From assembly GCA_030052745.1 (NCBI GenBank), contig JANBVO010000073.1, positions 1 to 64,000 on the forward strand: a stretch of DNA of 64,000 nt, given 5' to 3'. The stretch's first letter is position 1. Each line of letters opens with the position of its first letter. The notes under the pieces are model-generated. The model was not told the DNA's origin. It worked only from the letters and a program-made list of their open reading frames with translations, and searched no databases. This DNA is from Pleurostoma richardsiae. Taxonomy: Eukaryota; Ascomycota; Sordariomycetes; Calosphaeriales; Pleurostomataceae. Shown here one piece after another: positions 32,321 through 42,850 of the stretch. A program made the translations under genes and the position numbers.

Positions 32321-33570
32321 AAAGTTAGGAATACGAAAAGTATAAGAGCTTTAAAAAGTAACGTTAATAGAAATAAATTACGGAGGTAGATAAGAAAACT
32401 CTAGGACGTACTTCGTTTATGGTTCGTATTGTAGTTATCAGCGTTTGTTCTTATTAATTATTTTAAAAGGTATTAAGGTAAGTAAATATTAGATGGGATT
32501 TAGGGCTAGGTGTATGTTATTTATGTAGAGCGGAGCTTAGTTTTCTTTGTTATAGTAATAGCTACGTTTTATCCGAATATATAGGCTTTATAGTAGATTA
32601 TTAAGACGATTATTATATGTTATCGTACGTTTATTATGCTTGTAGTTTATGTATGGGTTCGGCCGTCGATAGATATTAATTTAATATGTTGGTTTCGTTG
32701 ACGCGGCGTGCTTTCTTAGGACTTTTGGATCTGTTCGATTATTATGGTATGTTTATGAAATCCGCGGTGATAACTATCGATACGTAAGGTTGATGGCGTT
32801 TTCTTTGTCCTTATACGTTTAGACGGGCCCTGTAGTTTATCTTTGTTTAATATACTAAGGCGTAGCGAAACTTTAGTACTTATGCGGACGTTCTTTCTTC
32901 CAATATTTAGCTATAAGTAGAGCTGGATGTGGTACATAGTAGACTCCTAAGCCTAACCTAATATTAGGAGAATATAGTTCGGTTTGATTCGCTCGGTACT
33001 CTTCTTTTTTTACTTTATATCGTTTGTCTCCTGTTTGTACCGCAATGGGTTGGCACGACGTATGGTTATTAAGCTCATCTACCTCAGAGTACCTTGCCTT
33101 ATTTTTCCGTAAAAAAATTCATGAACATATGTATTAACATTACGACTTTCGTAATTACTTCGCACCATTTGGATGGACTGTACAGGCATTGAAGACTGGA
33201 CGTTTATAAAGTATCATCCTATATACCAGCATGCTTTCGGAATTACAAAGCAGCTAGAAGCCAGCTAGTTACGCCTGATACCCTCTCTTCGTTCGAGTAA
33301 ATGACCTGATCGGTTATCGCTTCATTAGTCTCCGTAAAAAGTCGTGCATGGGCGTGGAGGCTGAAGGGAGCTTTTTGGAACTATAGAAGTCGGTCCCTCA
33401 AATTATGCTTGTCGACGACTCGACGAGCTTCAGCCTTGACGCGGTCAAACTTGAAGCCTTTTTAAGTCTCCAGAATATATTGTACTTCACATCATTTCGT
33501 TGGTACGCGAGCTGTGGACACTGGAGAATGGTGGTCGCGGTACAAAAGATGGATTCATTGTTGCTGTTCA

Positions 33571-33890
33571 GACTACTGTAAGAGGGACGCTAAGAAGATA
33601 GCCCCAGGCCCGTTCATATAGGAAGAAGGCTTGGGCCGCGATGGCCCAGGCCCGGGCAGGGCACCTGACCGAGCACATGACTAGACACGTGCAGCCTACC
33701 GTGACTGGGCCGGGCTCCTTTTAGGGCTCGAAACCTCTATAAATCACTTTTTCAAGCCGTTCGCCGGCTCGGAGAGCAATCAGCAAGTTGAAGTTCAACA
33801 ACTAATAATATACTACTCTTTATGTTATATCTCCTTTCCTTACCTTGTGAATACACTAATCTTCTTATAAAATACTACTCTACTTTATTT
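33571..33890 (+). mobile_element. possible LTR-like or promoter-like GC-rich block
   Basis: Within the AT-rich island a GC-rich block begins TGTAAGAGGGACGC (33576). It carries a TATA box (cctctataaatcac), then a downstream CAAC-rich leader and pyrimidine-rich tail, as in the U3-R-U5 order of a fungal LTR. No matching second copy, clear CA end or target duplication was found in the window, so this is only a suggestion. It shows far less RIP than its surroundings. Confidence 0.35.
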
Positions 33891-33972
33891 ACTTTTTTAA
33901 GTAGGAAATAATTATATAAATCGATCCGAGCGGTATTAATATTAAAACGTTTAATTATTATTAATACGTAGT

Positions 33973-34604
33973 TATAAAGGCTTAACACAGAGGGTAGCTT
34001 AATATTATAGCTATAAGCGCCGACCGCCTTCAAGCATTAAGCCTAGCAGTTAAGCTAGGCAGAATTACGAGTTACGAGTAAATAAAATAAGTAGAATTAC
34101 TTTCATATATAAATAAGCGTTAGTGATCTTAAATTACTAACGGAGCGATAGGATTACGACGATCTATAATCTTAATCATAAGCTAAGTTATGATTTAAGG
34201 AAAATAATTATTTATATAAAACTATATTCATTTTATAACTTAAAACCTCTTAGAAAGAGTAACTCTTTAATAATTAATTACTATATTAAGCTTTAATAGC
34301 TACGATCTAAATATTTATCTTAGTATATATTATTAACTTTCTAATAATACAAACTCCTTAGCTTAGTTACTTACTTAAAAAATACTTAAATCATTATATC
34401 TAGACGTATACCCTAATAGAAGCTATACTTAGTTAAAGGAGAAAAGAGAGAAAAATAAAAGGTAAGCCGTCTTTATTTAAAGAAAAGAAGAGGTTCAGTT
34501 CAGGCCAGTGGGTGTTACCAGGTTAACGCGCGCGTGTGCGCGCGTATAAGCTTAAAAGAACGCGTTTAAGCTTAGATAATGATATTAAGCACCGGCCCGT
34601 TATA
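33973..34604 (-). mobile_element. solo LTR, family B, RIP-mutated, interrupted by a family A LTR
   Basis: The reverse complement of the family B LTR at 34928-35152, heavily altered by RIP but colinear, including the alternating CG run (gcgcgcgtgtgcgcgcg). It is flanked by gtagt and gcagt, a 5-bp target duplication allowing one transition. It is split at 34003-34398 by a family A LTR. This is an old solo LTR that served as the landing site for a later element. Confidence 0.7.
34003..34398 (-). mobile_element. solo LTR, family A, nested in family B, RIP-mutated
   Basis: Reverse orientation family A LTR, about 396 bp, strongly AT-shifted but keeping landmarks such as 'aagctttaatagctacgatc'. Comparison with the uninterrupted family B copy shows the insertion point at a CCTAG-like 5-mer that now flanks it on both sides in transition-altered form. 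It is younger than the family B copy it splits, and both were then mutated. Confidence 0.7.
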
Positions 34605-34927
34605 GCAGTATTATAATATATATAAAAGTAAGAAAGGTAATCTTTCGTTACTAGAAACGAAGTAAGAAATACCACTTATATAGATATTTATAAAAGGAGT
34701 AATTATTTTATTTTTACTTAACTATTATTTTTTAATTATTATAATAAAAAAATAGAAATAAAATAATAAAATGAAAATAATATAAACGTCTTTATTATTA
34801 AAGATTAAAGAATTAAGTATTAATTAATTAGTACAGCTATTAATAAATAACCTTAATCTTTATCTAAAACTAAGTAACGAAGTCAGTACGAGCGTCTCAT
34901 TTTAATTTATATATGTCAGCCTTCTGG

Positions 34928-35152
34928 TGTGACGGGCCGGTACCTGATGTCGTTATCCGAGCCCGAACGCGTTCTTTCAGGCCTATGCGCGCGCGCGCGT
35001 TGACCTGGTAACGCGTACTGGCCCGGACTGAACCTCTGCTTTTCTTTAAGTAGGGACGGCTTACCTTTTACTTTTCTTTCTTTTTTCCTTTGACTGAGTA
35101 TAGCTTCCGCTAGGGCACACGTCTAGGCTACCCTTTGTGTTAAGCCTTCACA
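34928..35152 (+). mobile_element. family B LTR, uninterrupted and not RIP-mutated
   Basis: 225 bp from TGTGACGGGCC to CCTTCACA. Its reverse complement matches 33973-34604 once the nested LTR is removed. It contains an alternating CG run (gcgcgcgcgcgcg) and a CTTTTC-rich stretch. Flanking 5-mers do not match. Unlike its partner 0.3 kb away it retains normal GC content, which suggests later arrival or escape from RIP. Confidence 0.65.
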
Positions 35153-35274
35153 GTGATGTTGCTTACGAGCTACAATGCTTTTCGAATTTGATCTCACCCT
35201 TAACCATCATATTAACGACATTTTAATAGTATAACATAGAATTTAAATCCAAGCATTAATCCAATGCATACTAG

Positions 35275-35667
35275 TGTCACGGCTATATTGCCAGCCGCCC
35301 CTCAAGCACCAGGCCTGGCAGTCTAACAGGGTAGAATTACGGGTCACGGGTAGATAAGATAAAGATAGATTACTTAGATCACGGTAAGCTAGGAAACCAT
35401 AGATTACTTATTGTATGAAAAGGATCACTTAGATTACGATGATCTAAGGAACCATAGAAGTGATCTAGAGAAATTAATTATCTATATAAGACTATACTCA
35501 TTCTATAATTTAGAACTTCTTAGAGAGATTAGCTCTCTAGTAATTAATTACTGTACTAAGCTTTAATAGCTACGATCTAAGTATTCATCTTAGTATATGC
35601 TTTCTACTCTTTAATAATATAAACCTTAGCTCGGTTACTTATTTTAAGGAATACTTGGATCGTTATA
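35275..35667 (-). mobile_element. solo LTR, family A, partly RIP-mutated
   Basis: Reverse orientation family A LTR starting TGTCACGGC and ending at the conserved 'cttggatcgtta' tip. The 3' half is AT-shifted, the 5' half less so. No matching 5-mers flank it. It is a fossil without an internal region. Confidence 0.75.
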
Positions 35668-36727
35668 TATTTATAATTTATAGTTTGTTAACTAAAACTT
35701 TAATATTTAACATAGGAAATAATAAACTAAAATTACTTCATAAACTATTAAATTAAATATAAAATATTCCTAACGAGACTTTTAAAAAATAAAACTTTAA
35801 AGCTTTTTCTATGTTAAACGAATCGTAGTTATTTTTATTTATTTTTAAAGCTTTAAATTACTATTTGAAATAAAGAAGTAATCTTACTTTCTTAACCTTT
35901 TAATTTAGCCTATCATTAATAGGAAACTATCCGACTAGTTAAAATTAACGGACTCGAATCGATCTAAACTTAAACGCTAACTTACCCTATGAAAAGACAA
36001 CCTCGCCGAAGCGCGGCAACAGCTTGGCGAGGGGACACGTAAATCTTAACGTAGATTAAATGCAAGTCTGTGTTCTCGATTACTTACGACATCTACTAAC
36101 TCTAGGATCAAAGGAGTGCGAGATTCGAGGATCTTGCAAGCAAGTGTTACCACCTAGCTGTGCAACGGTTCATGGACACAGGAGTCTTAAGAGTCAGTTG
36201 ACAGGTGTTGACACGAGCCATTTCCTACTATTTGCGTTCAAAGGTCATTGAACTAGACCTGTCTCGGTGGATTCAAGGCAAGTACGACCAGCTTCTACCA
36301 CTTGTGGGATCTGTTTTCCTATCGGCAGAGTCGCAACGTAGACTGTAGCTGACGCTGTCATTGCCCAGGTCATTGCAGACTACATCTTCGTCCACCTCTA
36401 GTTTCGTCGCGAGATGGCCACGATCCAAGGTGAGGTGATGGCTATCCTTAATCTTCTCAAGGAATGTCGTCTTTTTGGGCAGCATTTTCTGCGCGCGAAG
36501 CTTCTCGCAGCGCACGAAAGGCGGCGAGGAAAGATTAAGTATCTGCGCGCAGGGAAAATTGAGATACGCCACCCTGGGCAATTGGACTTCAGCTCCTTTT
36601 TGGTTCCACGAAGTAAATTTCAGGTAACAGGCCAGACTGAAGTCCTTCTCTGCTCAACCACATGCCCCAGAGTGATGTCCCGTCCCATACGCCAACATTC
36701 TTCGGCGTGCGATTTTATCCGCGTGGA
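35668..36727. other. AT-rich tail of the island, then unrecognised sequence with a hairpin
   Basis: From 35668 to about 36000 the sequence is RIP-like. At 36001-36032 a strong inverted repeat (CCTCGCCGAAGC against AGCTTGGCGAGG, loop about 8 nt) marks the return to normal composition. Frames at 36273-36731 on both strands overlap and match nothing I know. Confidence 0.4.
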
Positions 36728-37265
36728 TTAACAGAGCCTGGAGGCATCAGTGACGCTCCGCCGCTGAGAAGATCTGCTTCCTTGTTGAGGGGCTCTTGTT
36801 GAGTCATCGACATCTCTCCAGTTGGCAGAGAACTTCTCTATCCGTTCCTTGTGAAACCTAACGATGCACTCTTCATAGTAGATGAAAGGGTCATTGGACG
36901 ACGCCGCCGTTGGGGTCGATTCCCAAGGGTGGGAAAGGTGGCGGCTTCTGCGTGCGTATTCCTCCGAGGCCGGCTGAGACTTGGAAGCTGGTAGAGGTAC
37001 ACTGGCTGCCTTAGGGCCTTTTTCGAGTTCACCTCTGAGTCTTCTGACCTCTGTCATGATTCCCTGATAACGGGTCTGGCCTGGGGCCGGGGAATAGACG
37101 CACACGATGCCCTTCAGCTCGCACGTCCCGCATTGGGGTCGCCTGCCGCTGCACTGCGATAATTGAATGGTGCCAGCAGCAAGATCGTGAGGTCCACGGT
37201 ATAATTAGATGGGGCTTATGTGTGGGTGTAGAGGTTAACTTATTCTGCATTTTCTTGCTCTGCAC
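36728..37265 (-). pseudogene. Zn2Cys6 transcription factor remnant
   Basis: On the minus strand CSGRRPQCGTCELKGIVCVY gives the second half of a Zn2Cys6 cluster. It is followed by PAPGQTRYQGIMTEVRRLRGEL (linker and coiled coil) and a Pro/Ser-rich segment, with a stop at 36728. The first half of the cluster appears upstream as ACEACRARK near 37245, but it is one base out of frame and lacks a proper splice donor where a GT is expected. No fungal_trans domain follows. This would be the N-terminal 150 residues of a regulator cut off before its regulatory domain. A run of 18 G (37303-37320) lies just upstream. Confidence 0.6.
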
Positions 37266-37302
37266 GCCTCACAAGCAGCTATGATATTTTTGCGATGCCT
37301 CC

Positions 37303-37320
37303 GGGGGGGGGGGGGGGGGG
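37303..37320 (+). repeat. poly-G run of 18
   Basis: Eighteen consecutive G on the plus strand directly upstream of the decayed Zn2Cys6 gene. Such runs are rare in fungal DNA and prone to length errors. It may be real, or it may be a sequencing or assembly artefact. Confidence 0.9.
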
Positions 37321-40300
37321 TAGATGACCTAGAAGAACTAAGCCGGTCATATTGAGCTTCCTGAGTAGGCACAAAACGCTGCTGGATGGGCATGAAGGCG
37401 TTGCTTTGCATTGTGTACAGACGAGGTTCAACGACATCCCCGCTCTCCTAGACTTCATCCCTTCGGCTTTTGTACACGTGTAGTGTATTCACAGTCTTCC
37501 ATATCAGCCCCACATTCGTCGTCATATCGCCGTTGCGGAGGTATTATGTCGCAGGCTTTCACAGGTCCCATCTAGTTGGTTCGAACGCACCACCCAGAAA
37601 TGAAGGCATCCAACTACGTGCCCAATCAGCCGCTCCATATTGCTCCGAGGTCACCGGCATCTGGACGGTTTGCCATCATACGGCTTGTCGCCCCTGCTTG
37701 TTTGTCCAAGATGGTCTATATACCTGCATTCCACGAACAGAGCGCATTCGTGATCTCCAGATTTTTCACGGTGAAATGTAGTGGTGCTGCTCCTCTGGTA
37801 TTATCCCGGTTTTATGTTCGCATTCGCACAGAGAAGGGCTTGGGCCACTTGAGTATTACCTCTGCGACAGCCTCGTGAAGGGGTCTCTCAAGAGACTTTA
37901 TGCTGAACCTGCTCTACGCTTCTCAGCGTTTAGTTGTCTTGGCTTCGTCCCTTTTGTGCAACTGCACGCAAGATAACCGCCGAGACTCACTTCCTCTTAC
38001 ACATGATGTCCCAGTGCTGCCTCACGGTAGACACCGATCAGCCGAGCTTGTTCGCAATCTACGCTTCCCCTTTCGCCTCTTTCATGTACGCTTCCAAATG
38101 CTTCTCTTCCAGAGACGACTACCGACGGCGTTGGCAATTCCGTCGACTTAATTTTCTAAAGTGAGTCCTATCGTAGGAGTTATCGTCGCTCTCGGTCTTG
38201 TTAAGGGTAGTAGTATTACTATTTTAGTCTGGTTCGGACGGCTCGACGTCGTGCTCGGCTTGTAACTGGTATATGCCCGGGCTACTTAAGCTAGGCTCGA
38301 CCTTAGGAATATTCGAGGGAGGCTCGGTCTTGATAATAGACGGGCAGATTCTTATTATGACAATATCGAATCGATAAGGCGAGAGTTCGTCGTCTTAGCA
38401 TATCGAGAATGGTATGAAGACGGTCTTCGATGACAGTAGGCGGGCTACGGCTTGGTGTGGAATGCTAGGCGTCGTCTCTCACCGACGAAGGCATTTATAT
38501 TTATTAGACGTACTTCCTCGAACGATTTTCGTTTCGTAACTTTAGAGTGTTCGGAATCACTAGTAGTATCTATTTCTTTTATAGGGTAACTACGCATAAG
38601 TAGACCGAGACCGATAAGGGTAATATGATTATAGCCCCCGGGTCTATAGAAGGATATTACACGCTAAGTCGGTTTCGATATGAGACGTCGACCTATTCGC
38701 CGAGAGGGGCTGGTAAGTTTAGGCGAGGTACTCGTAGACGGAGCTTTAAGACAATCTTTCAGCCCCTCTTCGACAGATGCAGCGGGAATTCTGGTCAATA
38801 TTGAGCCGCTCTCATCCTGCCGGTCGTCCCTGCTCTTCTCTAGCGTGGAACTTTGATTTAGCATCTCGCGCCGCCTGACCGAGGAAAACTAGAATCCTTT
38901 GATTAGCCGATTATCGTTACCTGCGTCGAAAGTAGCACCGATGTTGTGGCCGGTATTACGGTAGCGATGGTTCTCGTACTCGAGGGCACCTCAATGTAAC
39001 CTGGGCGTTGTCGTGGCACCGCTAAGTCCGGGGCCGAGCTTGATGGCCGATGGTCATAGGTAGCAGTACAGTTGGGTAGTAGGAACTTCTTTCACCAGAC
39101 GGTCTTGGTGTCACCGGTCTGGATGTGTTAGTATCCACTCTGGGCTGTCCGGAACTAGGTCAGTTCTGCAGGATAGCAGCTGCATCTCATGTGGCTTGTA
39201 AGCCAGGTAATTCAGCATTATCTTGGTCTACATCACAGTTAGACCTATCTTAGATGTTGGTTCGAAAAGTGTGTTCCCGACCTTTAGTGCACTCTCCTTT
39301 CCGCACTCACTTTCGGCAAGCATGAAGGCATACCGATCTACCATCCGAGAGGCGACAGGCTCGACTTAGTGGCATCTAAAAGATGAAGACCTGATGCCTC
39401 TATATTAAATCCTTGCTCTTGTTGTGTGGATACCATCGAGGACAGCGACAAGTTGACCATGAGAGGTACAAGGTCCCTCAGCGATGTCCGATTTATCGAG
39501 AGGCAGTAACGATCTATTCAGTCTGCTATTGCGTCGCGCTATGCCAAGACGGTCAATCACCAACAGAAGGAAGATAGGCACCCATCCTCGAGGGCCGATA
39601 CCGCTTCCTGCACTGAGTGAATGTCGTTATCACCCTCCGCTGTCATGAGTCACGCGTGCTCTGAGACCGTAATATAGCCGCGATCCCCCTTTGACGGGAT
39701 ATAGACCATGCTAGCGTGCAACCGTTTATTCACACGATGCCTGAACGCTTAGAAGCATATCTGACAAGATGAGTCCAATACCCACCATGATCTTCTGGTG
39801 CAAATCATTGCTGTCTTAGTGAGGCGTGCACATGTAACCAATGTCGTACGTTAGGAGTTCGATGCGCGGTGCTCCGTCAATGCGTCTTGACCGTCTTGAC
39901 CGTCTGTGAGTGCCTCATTCGGCAGAGGGGCTTAGGAACAACCAACACCCTTGACAAGTATGCCACCCACGTGGTCACCTACAGAATTAACCGGCCGCTT
40001 CGTCGACTACATCCGATCTGGTCAACCCCGCACATCCATAACAGGATCCCAGGTGGCCTCCGTACGAAGTGAGACTGTGGCGGCAAGGATTAAGAAGGCA
40101 TAATCGTGATACTGACCTAATGGATTCTCTCTATTCACGCTGTCTCTAAACGACGTGCACGCCGCCTTCATGTAGCAGCTAGCCATTTGGGGCCTTAGTG
40201 CTTTCAAGACAATCACAGCTCGGATTTCCCTCGGCTATATTTTATTTCTCGTTCCGGAGCTCCGAGGCTGGATTACTTGTGCTGGTGTCACATCCAGCAG

Positions 40301-40672
40301 TGAGAAGGAGGCATTGGTCCAAGACCGGACATCTCCCTAAGTTCCTTGTTAGAAATGTCCCGATTAGCAGCGATTATAACGCCACCATGAGCGCCACCGT
40401 GATACCAGCTGAGTTTTTGAGCAGACCAATTGAGATAGGACAAAGAAAGTGGTCATAGATTCTGCAGATCATTTCCTGCATCTACCTGAGCTTACCACGA
40501 AACCGCATATCTTTGGGCTGAAGGAGAAGCTCTTGGGCAGGAGAGCGCACGTGGGTATAGATTGCTGTGCATGTCGTCGCCGACTTTGAGTATTCGCATT
40601 ATAAACCCAGGCACTGCGCAACAAGTCACCTTCTTGTGGCGCATTTGTTCCTTGCTGGCATGTTTCTATAAG
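37321..40672. other. 3.3 kb without a recognisable gene
   Basis: Between the Zn2Cys6 remnant and the mannosyltransferase there are many short frames but no domain I can name. 37470-38164 has three competing frames on the plus strand. 38160-38650 is enriched in TA and CG and poor in CA, suggesting mild RIP. 38650-39850 is of mixed composition and might be a decayed repeat. The last 200 bp should contain the promoter of the gene at 40673. Confidence 0.4.
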
Positions 40673-41895
40673 ATGCCGAGTATCTGGCAATCGCACTGGC
40701 AATTAGGCTGGCAATTGGCCCTTAGAGCCCCCAATCACGGCAAATCATACGATGAAGAGCGGCTGAATTGGGAATCCGCATCTTGCGGGGCAAGACCGAA
40801 GAGACTCCTACGGCTCCCGAAGCTGCGTCGTGCGACAGGATGCCTCCTCTTGATTGACTTCGCGCTGATCGGACTGCTCCTCCATTCTCTTGAGCCGCTC
40901 ATCACCCTGTTGCGCAGGAACGAAGATCTGTTTGGCTCTCGCATTAACTTGTCTCGTAACGATACACAGGAAGTAGAGCACCGTCCGGATCATCATCACG
41001 CAGGTCAAGACAAGATACCACGAATCTTACACCAGACGTGCCCCAACGAGACGATTCCAGCTGAATGGGTGTATCCGCAAGGCAGTTGCAAGGAAGCTTA
41101 TATTGGCTTCGAGTACAGGGTATGTCTTTCTGCAGACACTCATCCAACTACTGCCAGCTCTACCTGCTGGTAAAATGTACTGGTTTCTGACATCAGTGGT
41201 CACTCTAGCTTTGGACAGACGAACTGGCGCGCGACTTTCTCTCTCGGGAATATTCCTGGTTCTTAGACACCTGGGACAATTACGTCTTTCCCATCCAACG
41301 TGCAGATAGTATACGCTACTTCGTTCTCCATCACTTTGGTGGGATATATCTCGACATGGACACCGTATGCAACGAGCGGTTTCCCATTGACCGTATCGAA
41401 TCTGACAGAGGGATGCACCATGCACTATTCAAGTCAACACTACCTACCGGGGTGACCAACGACTTCATGATAGCATCTGCGAGGCATCCGGCCTATACGG
41501 GCGCAATCTACAAGCTTCCGGTATTCCATGCTATGACTAGACCCTGGGCTCGACTGGAGCCCTACTGCGCCATCATGATGTCTTCCGGACCGCTGTTTTT
41601 GACATTGGCGCTGAAAGATTACTTGCTTGAGCAATCGTCACTGCCCTCGTCAACAGTGCACATCATTGATCCATCTGGCTTGGCACCATACATCACCGAC
41701 CTCGAAAGCAGTACCTGGCACCGAGGAGACAGCCAAGCTCTGATATGGCTGGGAGAGCGACCATGGATCTGGTTCAGCTTGGGGGCGATAGGCTTGGCCG
41801 TTGGCATCTATGTTTCCAACCGTGTGCTGTTGATTGTGGGCAAAGCTTTTCGCAGATCCCTGTCATTTTCTTACAGCAAGATATTTGTCGGTTGA
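40673..41895 (+). CDS. GT32 mannosyltransferase, inositol phosphorylceramide type (SUR1/CSG1-like)
   Basis: A Golgi type-II membrane glycosyltransferase likely to add mannose from GDP-mannose to inositol phosphorylceramide. Two exons (40673-41119 and 41209-41895, with an 89-bp intron from gtatgt to tctag) give 377 aa. A membrane anchor lies near residues 63-83 (CLLLIDFALIGLLLH). Then come IPRILHQTCPNETIPAEW, the usual GT32 start, and LWTDELARDF. The metal-binding DxD is in GGIYLDMD (Asp198 and Asp200). A second hydrophobic segment (WFSLGAIGLAVGIYV) sits near the C-terminus, as in SUR1/CSH1-type proteins. An upstream in-frame ATG at 40571 exists, but 40673 has the better context (A at -3). The alternative is another OCH1-like GT32; the C-terminal membrane span favours the sphingolipid enzyme. 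Confidence 0.85.
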
Positions 41896-42850
41896 CCTAT
41901 GGAGAAGAGTCACGGAGGGCTGGAACGAACGGGTATTGCCCGCCGTCGTGGTGCTACCTACGGTGAGGAAGGACCGCCGATACGTGGGTCTGAACTGTTT
42001 GAGATGTGGGGTGATATGTGGGATCAATAACTGGGCTAAGGTATCTAGTACAGTTGTCATGCATGCCTAGTACACACTATGTAATGAAATCGTGAAAAAA
42101 GTACAGCCACGACGCTAATCGGCTCAGGTACCTAAAAGCGGAAGAATATATGGGACTCGACTTTACTAGAATCTTCTGTATGAGAAAAATCACTCTCAAT
42201 GATCCACATCTTTGTACCAAAGCGACGATTTTATGGATGAAAACTGTACAGCAGAACAGCGCTGCAAATCTGCACCTAGGAGAAAGCTTGTTCTCTTCAC
42301 CCCTCTCGATCTAGGTGCTCGGGCAAGTCAGCTTTCCTTGGTGGACATAGTACATAGTAAACCTACGATGTATTTAAATCGAAACATCGTCAGGACCGAG
42401 CATCTTCCTGACATTAGTGCGTTATTTTCCTTCGAACACGTACCTAGTACCGTGTACGTGTATAGCATGTCTCATGTGCTGCCGACAATTGCCGGATGAG
42501 GGTCATCATAATTATACTGGCTGTCATTGGCTGGATAGCAAACAACGCCGAGGAAGAAGCCCCGTTTCTGCGATCTCAAATACTCTGTATGCTGCGTCAC
42601 CCCTAAGCCACCACCGACGGAGCCTTTCCTTCGTACGCAAGCGCGGTTTCCGAGTCGAATCCGAACGGTTTCCGAGTCTGGAGCGAGCCTCTGCAGTGAC
42701 ATCTGCGAGCGAGGGCTAGATCCCTGCAAATGTGTCATTAACTCGCCGCTTGAGCTACTGCAGTGCAAGTCTTGTCGCGGAGCACATAATCTTCCTTCCC
42801 TGGCGCTGCTTGTGTACAGCCTGCCCTCGTCACCAAGCGCTACATGCGTA
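41896..42850. other. intergenic, nothing recognised
   Basis: 955 bp. Short frames on both strands (for example 42212-42499, 42417-42719) carry no known motif. The promoter of the AIM6-like gene lies at the right end. Confidence 0.35.

Larger units (their letters stand above)
23976..33570. repeat. RIP-mutated AT-rich island
   Basis: About 9.6 kb of AT-rich sequence with stop codons every few dozen bases in all frames. It is dense in TA dinucleotides, while CA and TG are scarce and CG is retained, the expected RIP signature. Inside it I recognise the mutated repeat copy at 24361-24745, tandem AT repeats at 24013 and 28918, and an APH-type kinase relic near 31280-32320. The rest is too altered to identify. 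Composition recovers near 33000-33600. RIP acts on duplications, so most of this was once multi-copy DNA. Confidence 0.75.

Noticed and set aside
23976-33570. Interpreting the island as a centromere or CRISPR-like array
   Set aside because: No regular spacer array; the base changes fit RIP of repeats, and this is a eukaryotic sequence.
37470-38164. Three competing plus-strand frames of 76-103 codons
   Set aside because: None has a motif or consistent splice signals.
38650-39850. Possible copia-type pol on the minus strand
   Set aside because: A few short segments looked suggestive, but no conserved RT or integrase motif could be read.
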